Source of the DNA: Parapedobacter sp964498395 | GTDB taxonomy: Bacteria; Bacteroidota; Bacteroidia; Sphingobacteriales; Sphingobacteriaceae | Assembly (NCBI GenBank): GCA_964498395.1 | Contig: CAZCHE010000005.1 | Location: 62,001-126,000 of the forward strand | Direction: 5' to 3' | DNA length: 64,000 bases | Shown here: positions 16,819 through 26,172 of the stretch, one piece after another | Numbering within the stretch: position 1 is the first letter of the stretch | Layout: each line of letters begins with the position of its first letter | The notes under the pieces: generated by a model | Database searches by the model: none | The model's input: the letters and a program-made list of their open reading frames with translations, nothing else | Told to the model about the DNA's origin: nothing | Position numbers and translations under genes: made by a program

Positions 16819-17865
16819 ATGACGAAAGTAACTACGCTCGGCCAATTTATCATCGAAAAACAAGCTGATTTTCCTTATGCAAAAGGTGAACTTTCCCGAT
16901 TGCTTCGGGATATTGGGATTGCCGCCAAAATCGTGAACCGTGAAGTGAACAAGGCCGGGTTGATGGACATCCTGGGAGACAATGGTACCACAAATATACA
17001 GGGTGAGGGGCAGAAGAAATTAGATGTGTATGCGGATGAACAGTTCGTTTCGGCACTGCGAAGTGGGGGAGAGTGCTGCGTAGTTGCATCGGAGGAGCAT
17101 GACGACTGTATCTATATCGAATCCGAGATTTCTAAAAATGCTAAGTATATCGTGTGCATCGATCCGTTGGATGGCTCATCGAATATCGATGTGAATGTGT
17201 CGGTGGGAACGATCTTTTCTATCTATCGGCGTACATCCATGGACGGAACCGTCCAAATGCATGAAATTTTACAACAAGGTACGCAGCAAGTAGCTGCCGG
17301 GTACGTGATATATGGGTCGTCGACCATGTTGGTCTATACCACGGGAAAGGGGGTGAATGGGTTTACCCTGGATCCTTCTATCGGTGAATTCTGTTTATCC
17401 CATCCGAATATGAAGATCCCGCCAAGCGGCACAATTTACTCGATCAATGAAGGCAATTACGTCAAGTTTCCGCAAGGCGTGAAAGATTATATCAAGTATT
17501 GCCAGGTAGAGGACAAAGCAACCGCACGACCCTTTACTTCCCGCTATATCGGATCGATGGTCGCTGATGTGCACCGCAACCTGATCAAAGGGGGGCTTTT
17601 CCTTTACCCAACCACTTCTTCTCACCCCGAGGGCAAATTGAGGTTGATGTACGAGTGCAATCCACTAGCCTTTATTGTCGAGCAAGCGGGGGGTAAAGCC
17701 AGCGATGGGCGGCACCGGATATTGGATATCCAGCCCAGGCAGTTACATCAGCGTACCCCTGTTTTCCTGGGGAATACCGAAATGGTTGAAAAAGTGGAGG
17801 AATTTATCCAAGCAACGCAGGTGGGTGTGGCGAATGGCATGTTAGAGGCTGTCGCGCACCTCTAA
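16819..17865 (+). CDS. fbp: class I fructose-1,6-bisphosphatase
   Basis: Gluconeogenic enzyme, fructose 1,6-bisphosphate to fructose 6-phosphate. 348 residues, full length. Signature: the ASEEHDD segment, metal and phosphate site CIDPLDGSSNIDVN (about 113-126), sugar-phosphate contacts RYIGSMVADVHR and GGLFLYPTTSSHPEGKLRLMYE. The last 24 bp overlap the 3' end of the convergent MerR-type gene. Confidence 0.97.
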   Translation: MTKVTTLGQFIIEKQADFPYAKGELSRLLRDIGIAAKIVNREVNKAGLMDILGDNGTTNIQGEGQKKLDVYADEQFVSALRSGGECCVVASEEHDDCIYIESEISKNAKYIVCIDPLDGSSNIDVNVSVGTIFSIYRRTSMDGTVQMHEILQQGTQQVAAGYVIYGSSTMLVYTTGKGVNGFTLDPSIGEFCLSHPNMKIPPSGTIYSINEGNYVKFPQGVKDYIKYCQVEDKATARPFTSRYIGSMVADVHRNLIKGGLFLYPTTSSHPEGKLRLMYECNPLAFIVEQAGGKASDGRHRILDIQPRQLHQRTPVFLGNTEMVEKVEEFIQATQVGVANGMLEAVAHL

Positions 17866-18177
17866 CAAAAAGGCTTTCAACCGTTCGAGGGAGTCGATCA
17901 CGCGTTGGTTTTCTCGTGCCTCATTTTTGTTGCTTCGCAGGTATTCCCGCGCACCCTGAAGGGTATATCCTTTCTCTTTGACTAGGTTGAAGATGATTTT
18001 CAGGTTGGCAATATCGTCCGGTGTAAATAGGCGGTTGCCTTTTTTGTTTTTCTTGGGCTGTATGATATCGAACTCACGCTCATAAAACCGTATCTGGGAA
18101 GCATTGACGCCGAACATGGCGGTAACCTCACCCATGGTGTAGTAGAGTTTGTTTATTTCGCGCTCTTTATACGGCAT
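17842..18177 (-). CDS. MerR-family transcriptional regulator
   Basis: Small DNA-binding protein, 111 residues. N-terminal MerR winged helix: YYTMGEVTAMFGVNASQIRFYEREF, then RLFTPDDIANLKIIFNLVKEKGYTLQGAREYL. The C-terminal helix is short with no metal-binding cysteines, so it is not a classic metal sensor. The adjacent M23 peptidase gene has its own promoter. Target unknown. Confidence 0.92.
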   Translation of the reverse strand: MPYKEREINKLYYTMGEVTAMFGVNASQIRFYEREFDIIQPKKNKKGNRLFTPDDIANLKIIFNLVKEKGYTLQGAREYLRSNKNEARENQRVIDSLERLKAFLLEVRDSL

Positions 18178-18204
18178 TCACAGCATGAATAAGGGGTTCG
18201 GAAA

Positions 18205-18212
18205 CAAATATA
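18205..18212 (-). promoter_or_regulatory. -7 box of the MerR gene
   Basis: Minus-strand TATATTTG, 27 bp before ATG 18177; weak -33. Confidence 0.4.
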
Positions 18213-18286
18213 CAACTCACTCGGCATATAACTCCTAAACAAACGTATTATTTTGCCTTTGCAGCGCAATTAGATAACCTCCTACG

Positions 18287-19255
18287 CTAATCAAAAGATT
18301 GGTTCTCTTGGGAGGCAGCCTCCAATATCGCCATATATTCTGATGGCGTCAAGTCGTTATAAATGAAATTGATCGGATTAACAGGTTGCCCGTTTTTATG
18401 CACTTCGTAATGCAGATGCGGTCCGGTAGATGTGCCTGAATTGCCGACATGGCCGATAAGGTCTCCACGCTTCACCTGTTGGCCAGGCTTCACTTCAAAC
18501 TTGCTCATGTGGCCATATAGTGTTTTGTAACTATATCCATGGTCGATAACGACGCGGCGCCCGTATCCTCCGTCCATGCCGACCGCTTCCACCCGTCCGT
18601 CGCCCGTGGCATAGATGGGCGTACCGATGGGGGCCGTGAAGTCAATCCCTGAGTGCATCTTCCGAATCTTGTAGACTGGATGGATGCGTACGCCGAAGCC
18701 GGAAACGGCTCCCCTTATCTTCCGGCTGTCTACGGGTTGGATAGCGGGAATACTGGCCATCATCTCTGCTTTGGAGGTGGCCATTGCAGTGAGGTCGTCA
18801 TACGATTTAGACTGTACGTACAGCGCTTTGGAGATGTAGTCGAGCTTCTTGGCTGTCTCGATCATCAAATCGGAATTGCTGAAATGTTCGAGGTTTTTGT
18901 AGCGGTTTATACCACCGAAGCCCGCCTTTCGGATATCCGAATCGATAGGGTCTGCTTCAAAGATAACACGATAGATGTTATCGTCGCGGTGTTGCATGTT
19001 TTCTAACGCGGCGTCAATCTGTTTTAGACGCTCTTGCATGATGTTGTATTGCAAGGTCATTTGGTTGACTTCCCGTTGAAGTTGTTTCTCCGTAGGGGAG
19101 TCAATGAACGTAAAGCCTACGTAGAGTAACAAAACGGCACATGCGAAAGAACTGGTCAAAAAGCCAAGCGCCCGGAGCGTCCATGCTTTGGTGCTTGTTT
19201 TTACTTTCTCGTATTTGAGTGTATGGGAGTTGTAGTAATACTTTGTTTTCGCCAT
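18287..19255 (-). CDS. M23-family murein endopeptidase with membrane anchor
   Basis: Peptidoglycan hydrolase, 322 residues. One transmembrane segment at about 27-50 (TLRALGFLTSSFACAVLLLYVGF), a coiled coil (LQREVNQMTLQYNIMQERLKQ), then a LytM/M23 domain from about 190 with Zn ligands in KMHSGIDF (His and Asp) and GPHLHYEV (HxH). A very similar N-terminal build is common in Bacteroidota. It probably cleaves peptide cross-links during growth. Confidence 0.93.
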   Translation of the reverse strand: MAKTKYYYNSHTLKYEKVKTSTKAWTLRALGFLTSSFACAVLLLYVGFTFIDSPTEKQLQREVNQMTLQYNIMQERLKQIDAALENMQHRDDNIYRVIFEADPIDSDIRKAGFGGINRYKNLEHFSNSDLMIETAKKLDYISKALYVQSKSYDDLTAMATSKAEMMASIPAIQPVDSRKIRGAVSGFGVRIHPVYKIRKMHSGIDFTAPIGTPIYATGDGRVEAVGMDGGYGRRVVIDHGYSYKTLYGHMSKFEVKPGQQVKRGDLIGHVGNSGTSTGPHLHYEVHKNGQPVNPINFIYNDLTPSEYMAILEAASQENQSFD

Positions 19256-19305
19256 CCAACTGGTCTCTGTTAATTGATAAATAAAGGGTTAGATAAAGCT
19301 CCGGG

Positions 19306-19313
19306 CAAAGGTA
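19306..19313 (-). promoter_or_regulatory. -7 box of the M23 peptidase gene
   Basis: Minus-strand TACCTTTG, 50 bp before ATG 19255; the -33 region has only a poor match. Confidence 0.4.
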
Positions 19314-19379
19314 AGCCTTTTGCAATCAACAAAGATGTGAAAAAATGTTAAAAAACAAAACTAAATCATTGTCAGCATG

Positions 19380-20222
19380 TTACTTCACCATGCTAAGGAA
19401 AAGCGCTATTTTTTGCTTGAGTTCCCTGCGGTCGACAATAAAGTCAAGAAACCCGTGTTCAAGCAAGAATTCGGATGTTTGGAATCCCTTTGGCAAATCC
19501 TTTTTGATGGTTTCCTTGATAACGCGTGGCCCTGCAAAACCAATCAGTGCCCCGGGTTCAGCAATGTTGATGTCGCCCAGCATCGCATAAGATGCGGTGA
19601 CACCGCCTGTGGTCGGGTCGGTCAATAGGCAAATGTATGGTATCTTGGCTTCGCTAAGCAATGCTAGCTTGGCTGAGGTCTTGGCCATCTGCATGAGTGA
19701 AAATGCAGCCTCCATCATGCGTGCCCCACCAGATTTGGAGATCAGCATGAAAGGGATTCGGTGTTGGATGCAGTAATCGATGGAGCGGGCGATTTTTTCG
19801 CCGACCACAGAACCCATCGATCCACCGATGAATGAAAAATCCATGCAGGCAACGACCAAATCCTGTCCGTCGATTTTGCCATGGGCACATCGGATAGCGT
19901 CATTTAGTCCTGTTTTGGCATAACTCTCCTCCAATCGTTCCACATATTTTTTGGTATCTTCAAACTGTAGGGGGTCACCAGAACGAAGCCCGGCAAAGAG
20001 TTCGGTAAATTGGTTGTCATCAAAAAGGATGGAGAAATAAGCCGCTGATCCAATGCGCAAGTGGTATCCGCAATAGTGGCATACATACTTGTTTTCTAGC
20101 TGCTCAATGTTCAGCAATGGCTTTTTACATGAAGGACACTTATTCCACAAGCCATCTGGCGCTTCTTTTTTGTTTTCTGTAGCCGTGCTTATCCCAGCTT
20201 TATCACGTTTAAACCAACTCAT
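19380..20222 (-). CDS. accD: acetyl-CoA carboxylase carboxyltransferase subunit beta
   Basis: Subunit of the enzyme that makes malonyl-CoA for fatty acid synthesis. 280 residues from ATG 20222 (MSWFKRDKAG); the extra residues up to 20249 are not family-like. Zinc ribbon C-x2-C...C-x2-C in CPSCKK and CHYCGY (about 30-55), then the carboxyltransferase core with GGSMGSVVGEKI, SKSGGARMMEA and TGGVTASYAMLGDI. Confidence 0.97.
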   Translation of the reverse strand: MSWFKRDKAGISTATENKKEAPDGLWNKCPSCKKPLLNIEQLENKYVCHYCGYHLRIGSAAYFSILFDDNQFTELFAGLRSGDPLQFEDTKKYVERLEESYAKTGLNDAIRCAHGKIDGQDLVVACMDFSFIGGSMGSVVGEKIARSIDYCIQHRIPFMLISKSGGARMMEAAFSLMQMAKTSAKLALLSEAKIPYICLLTDPTTGGVTASYAMLGDINIAEPGALIGFAGPRVIKETIKKDLPKGFQTSEFLLEHGFLDFIVDRRELKQKIALFLSMVK

Positions 20223-20246
20223 GCGAATCGTTTTTATTGCAGTGTG

Positions 20247-20277
20247 CAAACTTAGACAAAGTTGTGTTGATATGCAA
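20247..20277 (-). promoter_or_regulatory. promoter of accD
   Basis: Minus-strand TTG (20275-20277), 20 bp, TAAGTTTG (20247-20254), 24 bp before ATG 20222. Confidence 0.6.
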
Positions 20278-20359
20278 GTTTACTTCGTTAGGCTTGGCCT
20301 AAGTATCGTTTATCCACCAAGATACAAAAGTAGGCATGTAAGAGATGGGGTAGGGGGAC

Positions 20360-20463
20360 AAAAAATGGGCAAGCTACTTTTATCGCACCGCTACAACCCA
20401 ATACCCTTGCTGTGTTCCCACCCTGGGGGATTCTTGGGGAGCTGGTCGTAAAAGACTTACCCA
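20360..20463 (-). ncRNA. ffs: signal recognition particle RNA, small bacterial type
   Basis: About 100-nt RNA of the SRP, partner of Ffh in membrane protein targeting. On the minus strand the tip of the hairpin is CCCCCAGG-GTG-GGAA-CAC-AGCAAGGG: a GGAA tetraloop on a short stem, with the CAGG/AGCAA internal loops that Ffh binds. The 5' end GGGTAAGTCTTTTACG pairs with CGATAAAAGTAGCTTGCCC at the 3' end, closing a long rod, and six T follow. A strong promoter lies just upstream. No coding frame fits this stretch. Ends are approximate. Confidence 0.87.
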
Positions 20464-20466
20464 CGG

Positions 20467-20497
20467 CAAAAGTAATGAAAATAGTGGTATTAGCCAA
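20467..20497 (-). promoter_or_regulatory. promoter of the SRP RNA
   Basis: Minus-strand TTG (20495-20497), 20 bp, TACTTTTG (20467-20474); the RNA begins about 4-8 nt downstream. Confidence 0.7.
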
Positions 20498-20541
20498 CAA
20501 AAAATGCTTTTGTGTCTCAAATCATTGGTTTACAGATGGCT

Positions 20542-21636
20542 TTATATCGCACGGTATATCTTGCCTGGCAATGCAGCAACAGCACCTTTCATCTCGAGTT
20601 CAAGCAAGGTAATGGCGAGTTTGCTTTGTGGCCACTTCAGTTGCAGCGATAAGCTGTCGATGCTGATTTGGCCCGACGTACGGATAATATCGTATGCCTG
20701 CCGTTCCACGCTATCGAGTGAGACGTGAAGTTGCAATTGTTTGGACTCCGGCGGCTTTTCCATCAATTCCCAATTCATGAGGTATTCCAAATCTTTGACT
20801 CCGGTGATAAGATGCGCACGGTTGGTCTTAATCAAGTAGTTGCATCCCGCAGAGAACGCTTGATTCAGACTGCCGGGAAAGGCGCATACATCCCTATTGT
20901 AGTTGTTGGCGATCTCGGCGGTGATTAGCGCACCTCCCCTGATCGCGGCTTCCACCACGATGGTTACATCGGCCAAGCCCGCGATGATGCGGTTGCGCAT
21001 CGGGAAATTTTGCCTATCGGGGTTGGTTCCGGATGGAAATTCGGTGAGTAAGCCTCCGCATTCCAGCATTTTAGCAGCCATTTCCCGGTTTGTGGCCGGA
21101 TAAATGCGATCCAATCCGTGCCCTAAAACACCAACGGTCGGTATGCCATAGTGCAGCGCGTGTTTATGCGCATGACTGTCTATTCCATAGGCCAACCCGC
21201 TGATGATGAGCGCATCGTAGGGCGTCAAGGCCTGGATGAACTCCGAACAGATGGACCTGCCATAAGCGGTGGCATTGCGCGTACCCACGATGCTGATTAT
21301 CCGGGAAGTATTGAGATCTGCATTTCCTTTGTAATAGAGTAGGATCGGGGCATCGAAACATTCCTGAAGACGCCTGGGATACTGCTCGCTGCCCCAAAAG
21401 AGTACTTGGATGTGGTGTTTTTCGATAAATTTAAGTTCCGCTTCAGCCGCTTGCAAAGCATTGGCTTTCTTAATGGAATCCGCTATGTGGTTGCCCACAC
21501 CGGGGATGGCCAGCAGGTGCTTCTTGGGGGTGTTAAAGACGGATTCAGCATTTCCATAATGGGTAATCAGTTGCCGGGCAACGACAGGGCCCACACCCTT
21601 TACTTTGGTCAATGCAATTTGATGTAGTAGGCTCAT
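20542..21636 (-). CDS. dprA: DNA-processing protein DprA
   Basis: Single-strand DNA-binding mediator that loads RecA during natural transformation. 364 residues from ATG 21636 (MSLLHQIALTKVKGVG); the longer frame to 21738 overlaps the divergent flavin reductase gene. N-terminal helix-hairpin-helix region (KGVGPVVARQLI, IPGVGNHIADSI), Rossmann-like core with SIVGTRNATAYGR, SGLAYGIDSHAH, FPMRNRIIAGLAD and EAAIRGGALITAE, then a C-terminal winged helix (SGQISIDSLSLQLKWPQSKLA). Confidence 0.96.
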   Translation of the reverse strand: MSLLHQIALTKVKGVGPVVARQLITHYGNAESVFNTPKKHLLAIPGVGNHIADSIKKANALQAAEAELKFIEKHHIQVLFWGSEQYPRRLQECFDAPILLYYKGNADLNTSRIISIVGTRNATAYGRSICSEFIQALTPYDALIISGLAYGIDSHAHKHALHYGIPTVGVLGHGLDRIYPATNREMAAKMLECGGLLTEFPSGTNPDRQNFPMRNRIIAGLADVTIVVEAAIRGGALITAEIANNYNRDVCAFPGSLNQAFSAGCNYLIKTNRAHLITGVKDLEYLMNWELMEKPPESKQLQLHVSLDSVERQAYDIIRTSGQISIDSLSLQLKWPQSKLAITLLELEMKGAVAALPGKIYRAI

Positions 21637-21727
21637 AGGACTGCACGAATATATGAAAAGTATGCCAATTTTGCTAAATTGCATGCTGAAAAAGCGGTTG
21701 CGGCCGCGTTGATTTAAGTTAAGCGGT

Positions 21728-22273
21728 ATGAATGTCACTATTATCTCTTCCAGTCCACGTCAAGAAAGTGTGAGCTATCGCGTTGCCCTGCATTTGGAGG
21801 CACGGCTACGTCGGGAGACCTCCTATGCCATTCAATTGGTGGATGTGCGCGAGTGGCTGGATTGGGATGCGGGGCAAGCGGTTTATAAATCGGTTGACGA
21901 ATGTCCGGAGCGCTTTCGGCCGCTAGCGGAGACCATCTTTGGTACCGATGCATTCGTTATCGTCTCTCCCGAATACAATGGCGGATATCCGTACTCCCTG
22001 AAGAAGCTGTTTGACCATTTTCCGAAGCAAGCGCATAAGCCGTTTGCCATCGCCACATCGTCTACTGGGGCAATGGGGGGAATACGGGCGTCCTTGGCAT
22101 TACAGCATTATGTGGTTGCACTTTTTGGGATGCTCTCACCCTATATGCTTATCACCCCCAAAGTGACGGAGAAATTTGACGACAGGGGCAATCTATTGGA
22201 TGAAAGTTTTCAAAAGAGTGTGAATACCTTTGTAAAGGAGTTTTTGTGGTTATTGGATAAAATTGTGGAATAA
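21728..22273 (+). CDS. NADPH-dependent FMN reductase family protein
   Basis: Flavodoxin-like oxidoreductase, 181 residues, probably FMN-binding. Phosphate loop SSSPRQESVSYRVA at the N-terminus and the flavin-ring motif SPEYNGGYPYSLKKLFDH (about 79-96), then STGAMGGIRASL. Members reduce quinones, azo dyes or chromate in vitro; the physiological role is usually unclear. The thioredoxin-like gene follows after 37 bp. Confidence 0.88.
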   Translation: MNVTIISSSPRQESVSYRVALHLEARLRRETSYAIQLVDVREWLDWDAGQAVYKSVDECPERFRPLAETIFGTDAFVIVSPEYNGGYPYSLKKLFDHFPKQAHKPFAIATSSTGAMGGIRASLALQHYVVALFGMLSPYMLITPKVTEKFDDRGNLLDESFQKSVNTFVKEFLWLLDKIVE

Positions 22274-22310
22274 TTGTTTTCAATACTATAATTAAACCAG
22301 TTATCGAGCT

Positions 22311-23801
22311 ATGAAAAGACTTGTTTTTCCCTTATTGTTTCTTTTTCCCCTATGGTTGCTGGCGCAGGAAGCCCAGATCACGTTTCGTGCCATAGGCGGT
22401 GCCGGCAAAACCGTGCGGACGACGAAACCGGTAAACGGCAATTATTTTTGGGCCACGCAGACGATCGATACATTGGATGCCGATGGGGTGTTGCGGGTAG
22501 CAAATGGAGCTGATGTACCAGGTGTCTATTTGTTTCATTTTGGCCAAAAATCTTACCGAATATATGCCCGTCCGGGTGAAAATTTTGAGGTGATTGTAGA
22601 TGCCGATAATGCTGTGCAGCCGCTACAGATTATTGGGCCACAATCAGCCGGTCAATTGACATTCAACAGGCATGAAAGGCCTTTTTACCAAGACGAGGGT
22701 TACGCCAACTTGAAGGAATATCCTGCGTTTGAGGAAGCCAAGCAAAAGGTCTTGGAGCAGGTCAGTGAGGAATTGGAACCATTCGAACAACTGTTTGAGG
22801 CAGGCAAAATCGACGAGGGCTTCTTTCAGGTCGCTGAGGCAACCATCCGTAGCTATTATGCATCAGTACTGATCGTTTCCCTGTTTGAAGAGCATCAGCG
22901 ACTGGTCGTTCATCCCGATAGCGCTGGGTACGATGATGCAGCTATTGCTAATTATTTGGACAAGTGGGATGCGGTATCGGGTGTACAAGATGTTTTTGAC
23001 GAGCGCGCTGCGATGGCTGACAGTTATTTTTATCTTAGCGACCTCTATGCAGAATGGTATTTTTCATGTTTTGACCCCGAGACACGAGAACCCATCCTGA
23101 AGAAACCTGAAACCCCTGATGGGTACTGGGAACGGCCATATTGGGCGATTCATAAGGTGTTTGAGGGTAAACTGCAGGAGCATTTGCTAGCCACTAGGAT
23201 CCACCATATCAATGTACAAAATAGGTTTCAGCCTTTCCAGCTTGATATTTTTGCGGATTTTACGGACGCCTATCCAAACAGTATATATACGCCATATCTA
23301 CGCGAAGGAATCGCTAACGTAAGTGCCTATTTGGAGAAAGTGAAAGCCGATTTTGGCCCTGAACACCGATTTGTGGATGATTATTCAGCCATCGATAGTT
23401 TCGAGGAGCTTGCACAACGCTTCAAGGGGAAAACGGTTTATGTGGATTTATGGGCTACGTGGTGTGGGCCATGCAAGTCCGAATTTGCATACAATGAGGG
23501 GCTAAAAGCCTTTGCCAAGGAACAGGGTGTAGAAGTACTTTACGTATCGGTAGACCGCGACGAGGCCGACCAGCAATGGAAAGACATGATTAAGTACTAT
23601 GATTTGACGGGGCACCATATCCGGACATCAAAGGCGTTGGGCGATGACATACGAAGTCAGTTTACATTTGAATATAACGGGCAGCAGGTTTTTGGAATCC
23701 CTTATTATATCATACTCAAAGATGGAGAGGTCGTCGTAAAGGAAGCCAATCGGCCGAGTGCTGGTGAAGCACTTTACGAGCAGATCGCTGAATATTTGTA
23801 A
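22311..23801 (+). CDS. secreted TlpA-like thioredoxin-fold protein
   Basis: Periplasmic protein of 496 residues. Signal peptide MKRLVFPLLFLFPLWLLAQ, a beta-rich N-terminal domain, a helical middle region, and a C-terminal thioredoxin domain from about 355 with redox motif WCGPC in LWATWCGPCKSEF and cis-Pro loop GIPYYIIL. Similar long TlpA proteins are numerous in Bacteroidota. Target proteins unknown. Same direction as the flavin reductase gene. Confidence 0.87.
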   Translation: MKRLVFPLLFLFPLWLLAQEAQITFRAIGGAGKTVRTTKPVNGNYFWATQTIDTLDADGVLRVANGADVPGVYLFHFGQKSYRIYARPGENFEVIVDADNAVQPLQIIGPQSAGQLTFNRHERPFYQDEGYANLKEYPAFEEAKQKVLEQVSEELEPFEQLFEAGKIDEGFFQVAEATIRSYYASVLIVSLFEEHQRLVVHPDSAGYDDAAIANYLDKWDAVSGVQDVFDERAAMADSYFYLSDLYAEWYFSCFDPETREPILKKPETPDGYWERPYWAIHKVFEGKLQEHLLATRIHHINVQNRFQPFQLDIFADFTDAYPNSIYTPYLREGIANVSAYLEKVKADFGPEHRFVDDYSAIDSFEELAQRFKGKTVYVDLWATWCGPCKSEFAYNEGLKAFAKEQGVEVLYVSVDRDEADQQWKDMIKYYDLTGHHIRTSKALGDDIRSQFTFEYNGQQVFGIPYYIILKDGEVVVKEANRPSAGEALYEQIAEYL

Positions 23802-23923
23802 GGGGTAGACGCTTTTCCTAATGTTGGAACGGCAAAATTGTCAACAAATGGTCTGGTTATGGCAAAGGGAGCCTATTGGCTCAATTGGATGATTTACCAA
23901 TAGCCCCAATAAATTGATTTGAT

Positions 23924-24460
23924 ATGGCAGATGCGCAGCAACCCGAGGTTTGGATGCGTGGCCCCATCGCTGGTGTGCCACCCCTGTTGCAACCCGTCGC
24001 CCATGCTTTATTGCAGGCACAGGAGGAAGTGGTACGCTACATGGATGGGTTCGACAATCAATATCTCTGGTACAAACCTGTGGGTATGGCGTCGATAGGC
24101 TTTCACTTGCAGCACATCGTCGGCGTTATCGATCGATTGTTTACCTATGCATTGGATAAGCCGCTCACAGATGGGCAGTTTGCATATTTAAGGGTGGAAG
24201 GGCAGGAGGCTCCCGGCATTACGGCTACTCGATTAGTCGCCAATCTAAGACGGCAGGTTGACGACGCCATTGTGCAGTTGAAAGCGACGGATGAAAGTAC
24301 ATTGACGCATATCCGATACCTCGGACGGAAACGCATACCGACCACGTTGATCGGTTTGCTGTTTCACGCGGCAGAACATACCCAGCGGCATGTGGGGCAA
24401 CTGTTGGTGACGGTGAGGTTGCTGACAGCGGAAATCAGCAATAAAGGAGACGTTGGATAA
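23924..24460 (+). CDS. DinB-family protein
   Basis: Four-helix-bundle protein of the DinB/YfiT superfamily, 178 residues, probably a metal-dependent thiol transferase-like or stress protein. The three-His metal pattern is visible: His in GFHLQHIVGVIDR (about 61-65) and HAAEHTQRHVGQLLVT (about 149-157). The stop codon shares one base with the start of the next gene (TAATG), so the two are coupled. Confidence 0.8.
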   Translation: MADAQQPEVWMRGPIAGVPPLLQPVAHALLQAQEEVVRYMDGFDNQYLWYKPVGMASIGFHLQHIVGVIDRLFTYALDKPLTDGQFAYLRVEGQEAPGITATRLVANLRRQVDDAIVQLKATDESTLTHIRYLGRKRIPTTLIGLLFHAAEHTQRHVGQLLVTVRLLTAEISNKGDVG

Positions 24461-25437
24461 TGGGGTGTTACCGTGTCCATAGGTCGCATTACTTGTTGCT
24501 GGCATTTGTGGTGATCGTGGGTGTAGCGGGCGTGCTATGGCTGCTGGGTTGGTCGTTTTGGCCATTTGGGAAGCGGTACGTGCCCGACTATTACTTTATA
24601 CAGCTCCATGAACACCATAAGAACTATTTTCCGGAAGGTGAACGACTGGTTCTGTTAAATGGTATCCCCGTGGATTCGTTACAGGAGAAGAGTCGGGTAG
24701 GAGTTGCCCGTGCTACTAGGATCATGGAGTACAGCAGTTCAGCGGCCATCGAACGTTTTGGGGATGTTGGCAGGTATGGAGCTACTGAAATAGTTGGAGA
24801 GGAGGTCGAATGGATTGTTTCGGATATTGCAACGTATCAACAGCGCTATAATCCAGCAATGATGTTTACGCATACGGGAGTGTCGTTGCCAGATCGGAGG
24901 AACCCCGGCGATGCAGCAGTTCTGGTGGCTGGTGAGGCTGCGGATACGTTGTATTTAGGAGCGACCCGGTACCGTCATGTCGTCCTTGATACCATAGAAA
25001 AGGTGATGGTAAGCGCATTCCGCATGTTCCATGTGAATAGCTATAAACGAAAGTGGTCGCCCGATAGGCCCCTGCTCATCTTTCGTTACGGCAGGCAAGA
25101 AGCTTTGTTTGTGGGGGTGAATGTGGAGGGGGCGGGCGAAGGTCTGTACACCTATGATGACCGTGTGGTCGCTTTCGGCCGTTGGGTAGACAATACCGTC
25201 TCTGCCGTAATGAAACGGCGACGGAAAACCGGGAAAGTGAACGATAGCCGGCTTGTAGTGACCAATGGCGATGTACAGGAGCAAAAGTCACCATTGAGCC
25301 GTATTCAAGCCACCCAAGGTACGGTGACCTACCTCAATGGTATCGATGGGGTGAAGATGTATGGATGGAAAGGGTATGCAGGTGCGGTGGCGGTAACGGG
25401 TAACACCCTCAAATTTTTCGGACAAGCGCAACAATAA
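24460..25437 (+). CDS. uncharacterised membrane-anchored protein
   Basis: I do not recognise a family. 325 residues with one N-terminal transmembrane segment (about 9-30, HYLLLAFVVIVGVAGVLWLLGW), so most of the protein is likely outside the cytoplasm. The rest is mixed, with a Lys/Arg-rich stretch near 250 (MKRRRKTGK). Start ATG overlaps the DinB-type gene stop by one base, which supports a real gene and a joint operon. No catalytic motif seen. Confidence 0.7.
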   Translation: MGCYRVHRSHYLLLAFVVIVGVAGVLWLLGWSFWPFGKRYVPDYYFIQLHEHHKNYFPEGERLVLLNGIPVDSLQEKSRVGVARATRIMEYSSSAAIERFGDVGRYGATEIVGEEVEWIVSDIATYQQRYNPAMMFTHTGVSLPDRRNPGDAAVLVAGEAADTLYLGATRYRHVVLDTIEKVMVSAFRMFHVNSYKRKWSPDRPLLIFRYGRQEALFVGVNVEGAGEGLYTYDDRVVAFGRWVDNTVSAVMKRRRKTGKVNDSRLVVTNGDVQEQKSPLSRIQATQGTVTYLNGIDGVKMYGWKGYAGAVAVTGNTLKFFGQAQQ

Positions 25438-25459
25438 CCCTCAATTTCCCTGTTGGGCA

Positions 25460-26095
25460 CTACACCGGTATATAAACCAGCTGTTTTGTCTCAAAGAAAT
25501 CTTCTTCAAAATAGGCTGACAGTGGAAAGATCTCCACCTTTAACCTAGCTTCCTTTATTTCTTCCTGTAGATCTCCGCCTTTCAAGTACAGGATGCCGTT
25601 TTGGATAGCATTCTTGTTCTTTTGCAAGAATTTATTGCGCACCCATGGATAAAAATCGACCAATCGGGTAACGGCTCGGGATACTACGAAATCGTAGTTT
25701 TCATCCAACTGTTCTGCCCGGATGTGGTCTGCTTCCACATTTTCCAGCCCAATGTCTGCGGCGACCTCCCGAACCACCTTGATTTTCTTTCCGATGGAAT
25801 CCACGAGGTGGAAATGCACTTCCGGGAACAGGATGGCCAACGGGATGCCGGGAAACCCACCACCTGTACCTACATCCAGTATGCGGGTTCCAGACACAAA
25901 ATTGGTGAATTTAGCAATGCTCAACGAATGCAATACGTGATGGAGGTATAGGCTACCGATGTCTTTGCGTGACACCACGTTGATTTGTGCATTCCAATGC
26001 GGATATAGTTCGCCTAGTTGGCGAAACTGTTCCCGTTGCTTGTCGGATAGTTGAGGGAAATAGCGGTATATGATGGCTACAGTCGGATCCAGCAT
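25460..26095 (-). CDS. rsmG: 16S rRNA (guanine527-N7)-methyltransferase
   Basis: Methylates G527 of 16S rRNA, in the 530 loop that affects streptomycin response. 211 residues. SAM-binding motif ILDVGTGGGFPGIPLAILFPE (about 71-91) and downstream FVVSRAVTRL, both RsmG/GidB signatures; N-terminal NVVSRKDI..LYLHHVLHSL also typical. Confidence 0.96.
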   Translation of the reverse strand: MLDPTVAIIYRYFPQLSDKQREQFRQLGELYPHWNAQINVVSRKDIGSLYLHHVLHSLSIAKFTNFVSGTRILDVGTGGGFPGIPLAILFPEVHFHLVDSIGKKIKVVREVAADIGLENVEADHIRAEQLDENYDFVVSRAVTRLVDFYPWVRNKFLQKNKNAIQNGILYLKGGDLQEEIKEARLKVEIFPLSAYFEEDFFETKQLVYIPV

Positions 26096-26115
26096 GTTCT
26101 AATCATTTGGCGGAA

Positions 26116-26123
26116 CAAAGATA
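26116..26123 (-). promoter_or_regulatory. -7 box of rsmG
   Basis: Minus-strand TATCTTTG, 20 bp before ATG 26095; no clear -33. Confidence 0.4.
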
Positions 26124-26172
26124 GTCAAATTATATAGTAGGCAGGTGAACGATCAATGTTACACCGTCAAAA

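Noticed and set aside
20325..20332. Extra -7-like TACTTTTG (minus strand) after the SRP RNA
   Set aside because: No -33 box at 19-20 bp, and accD has a better promoter nearer to its start.
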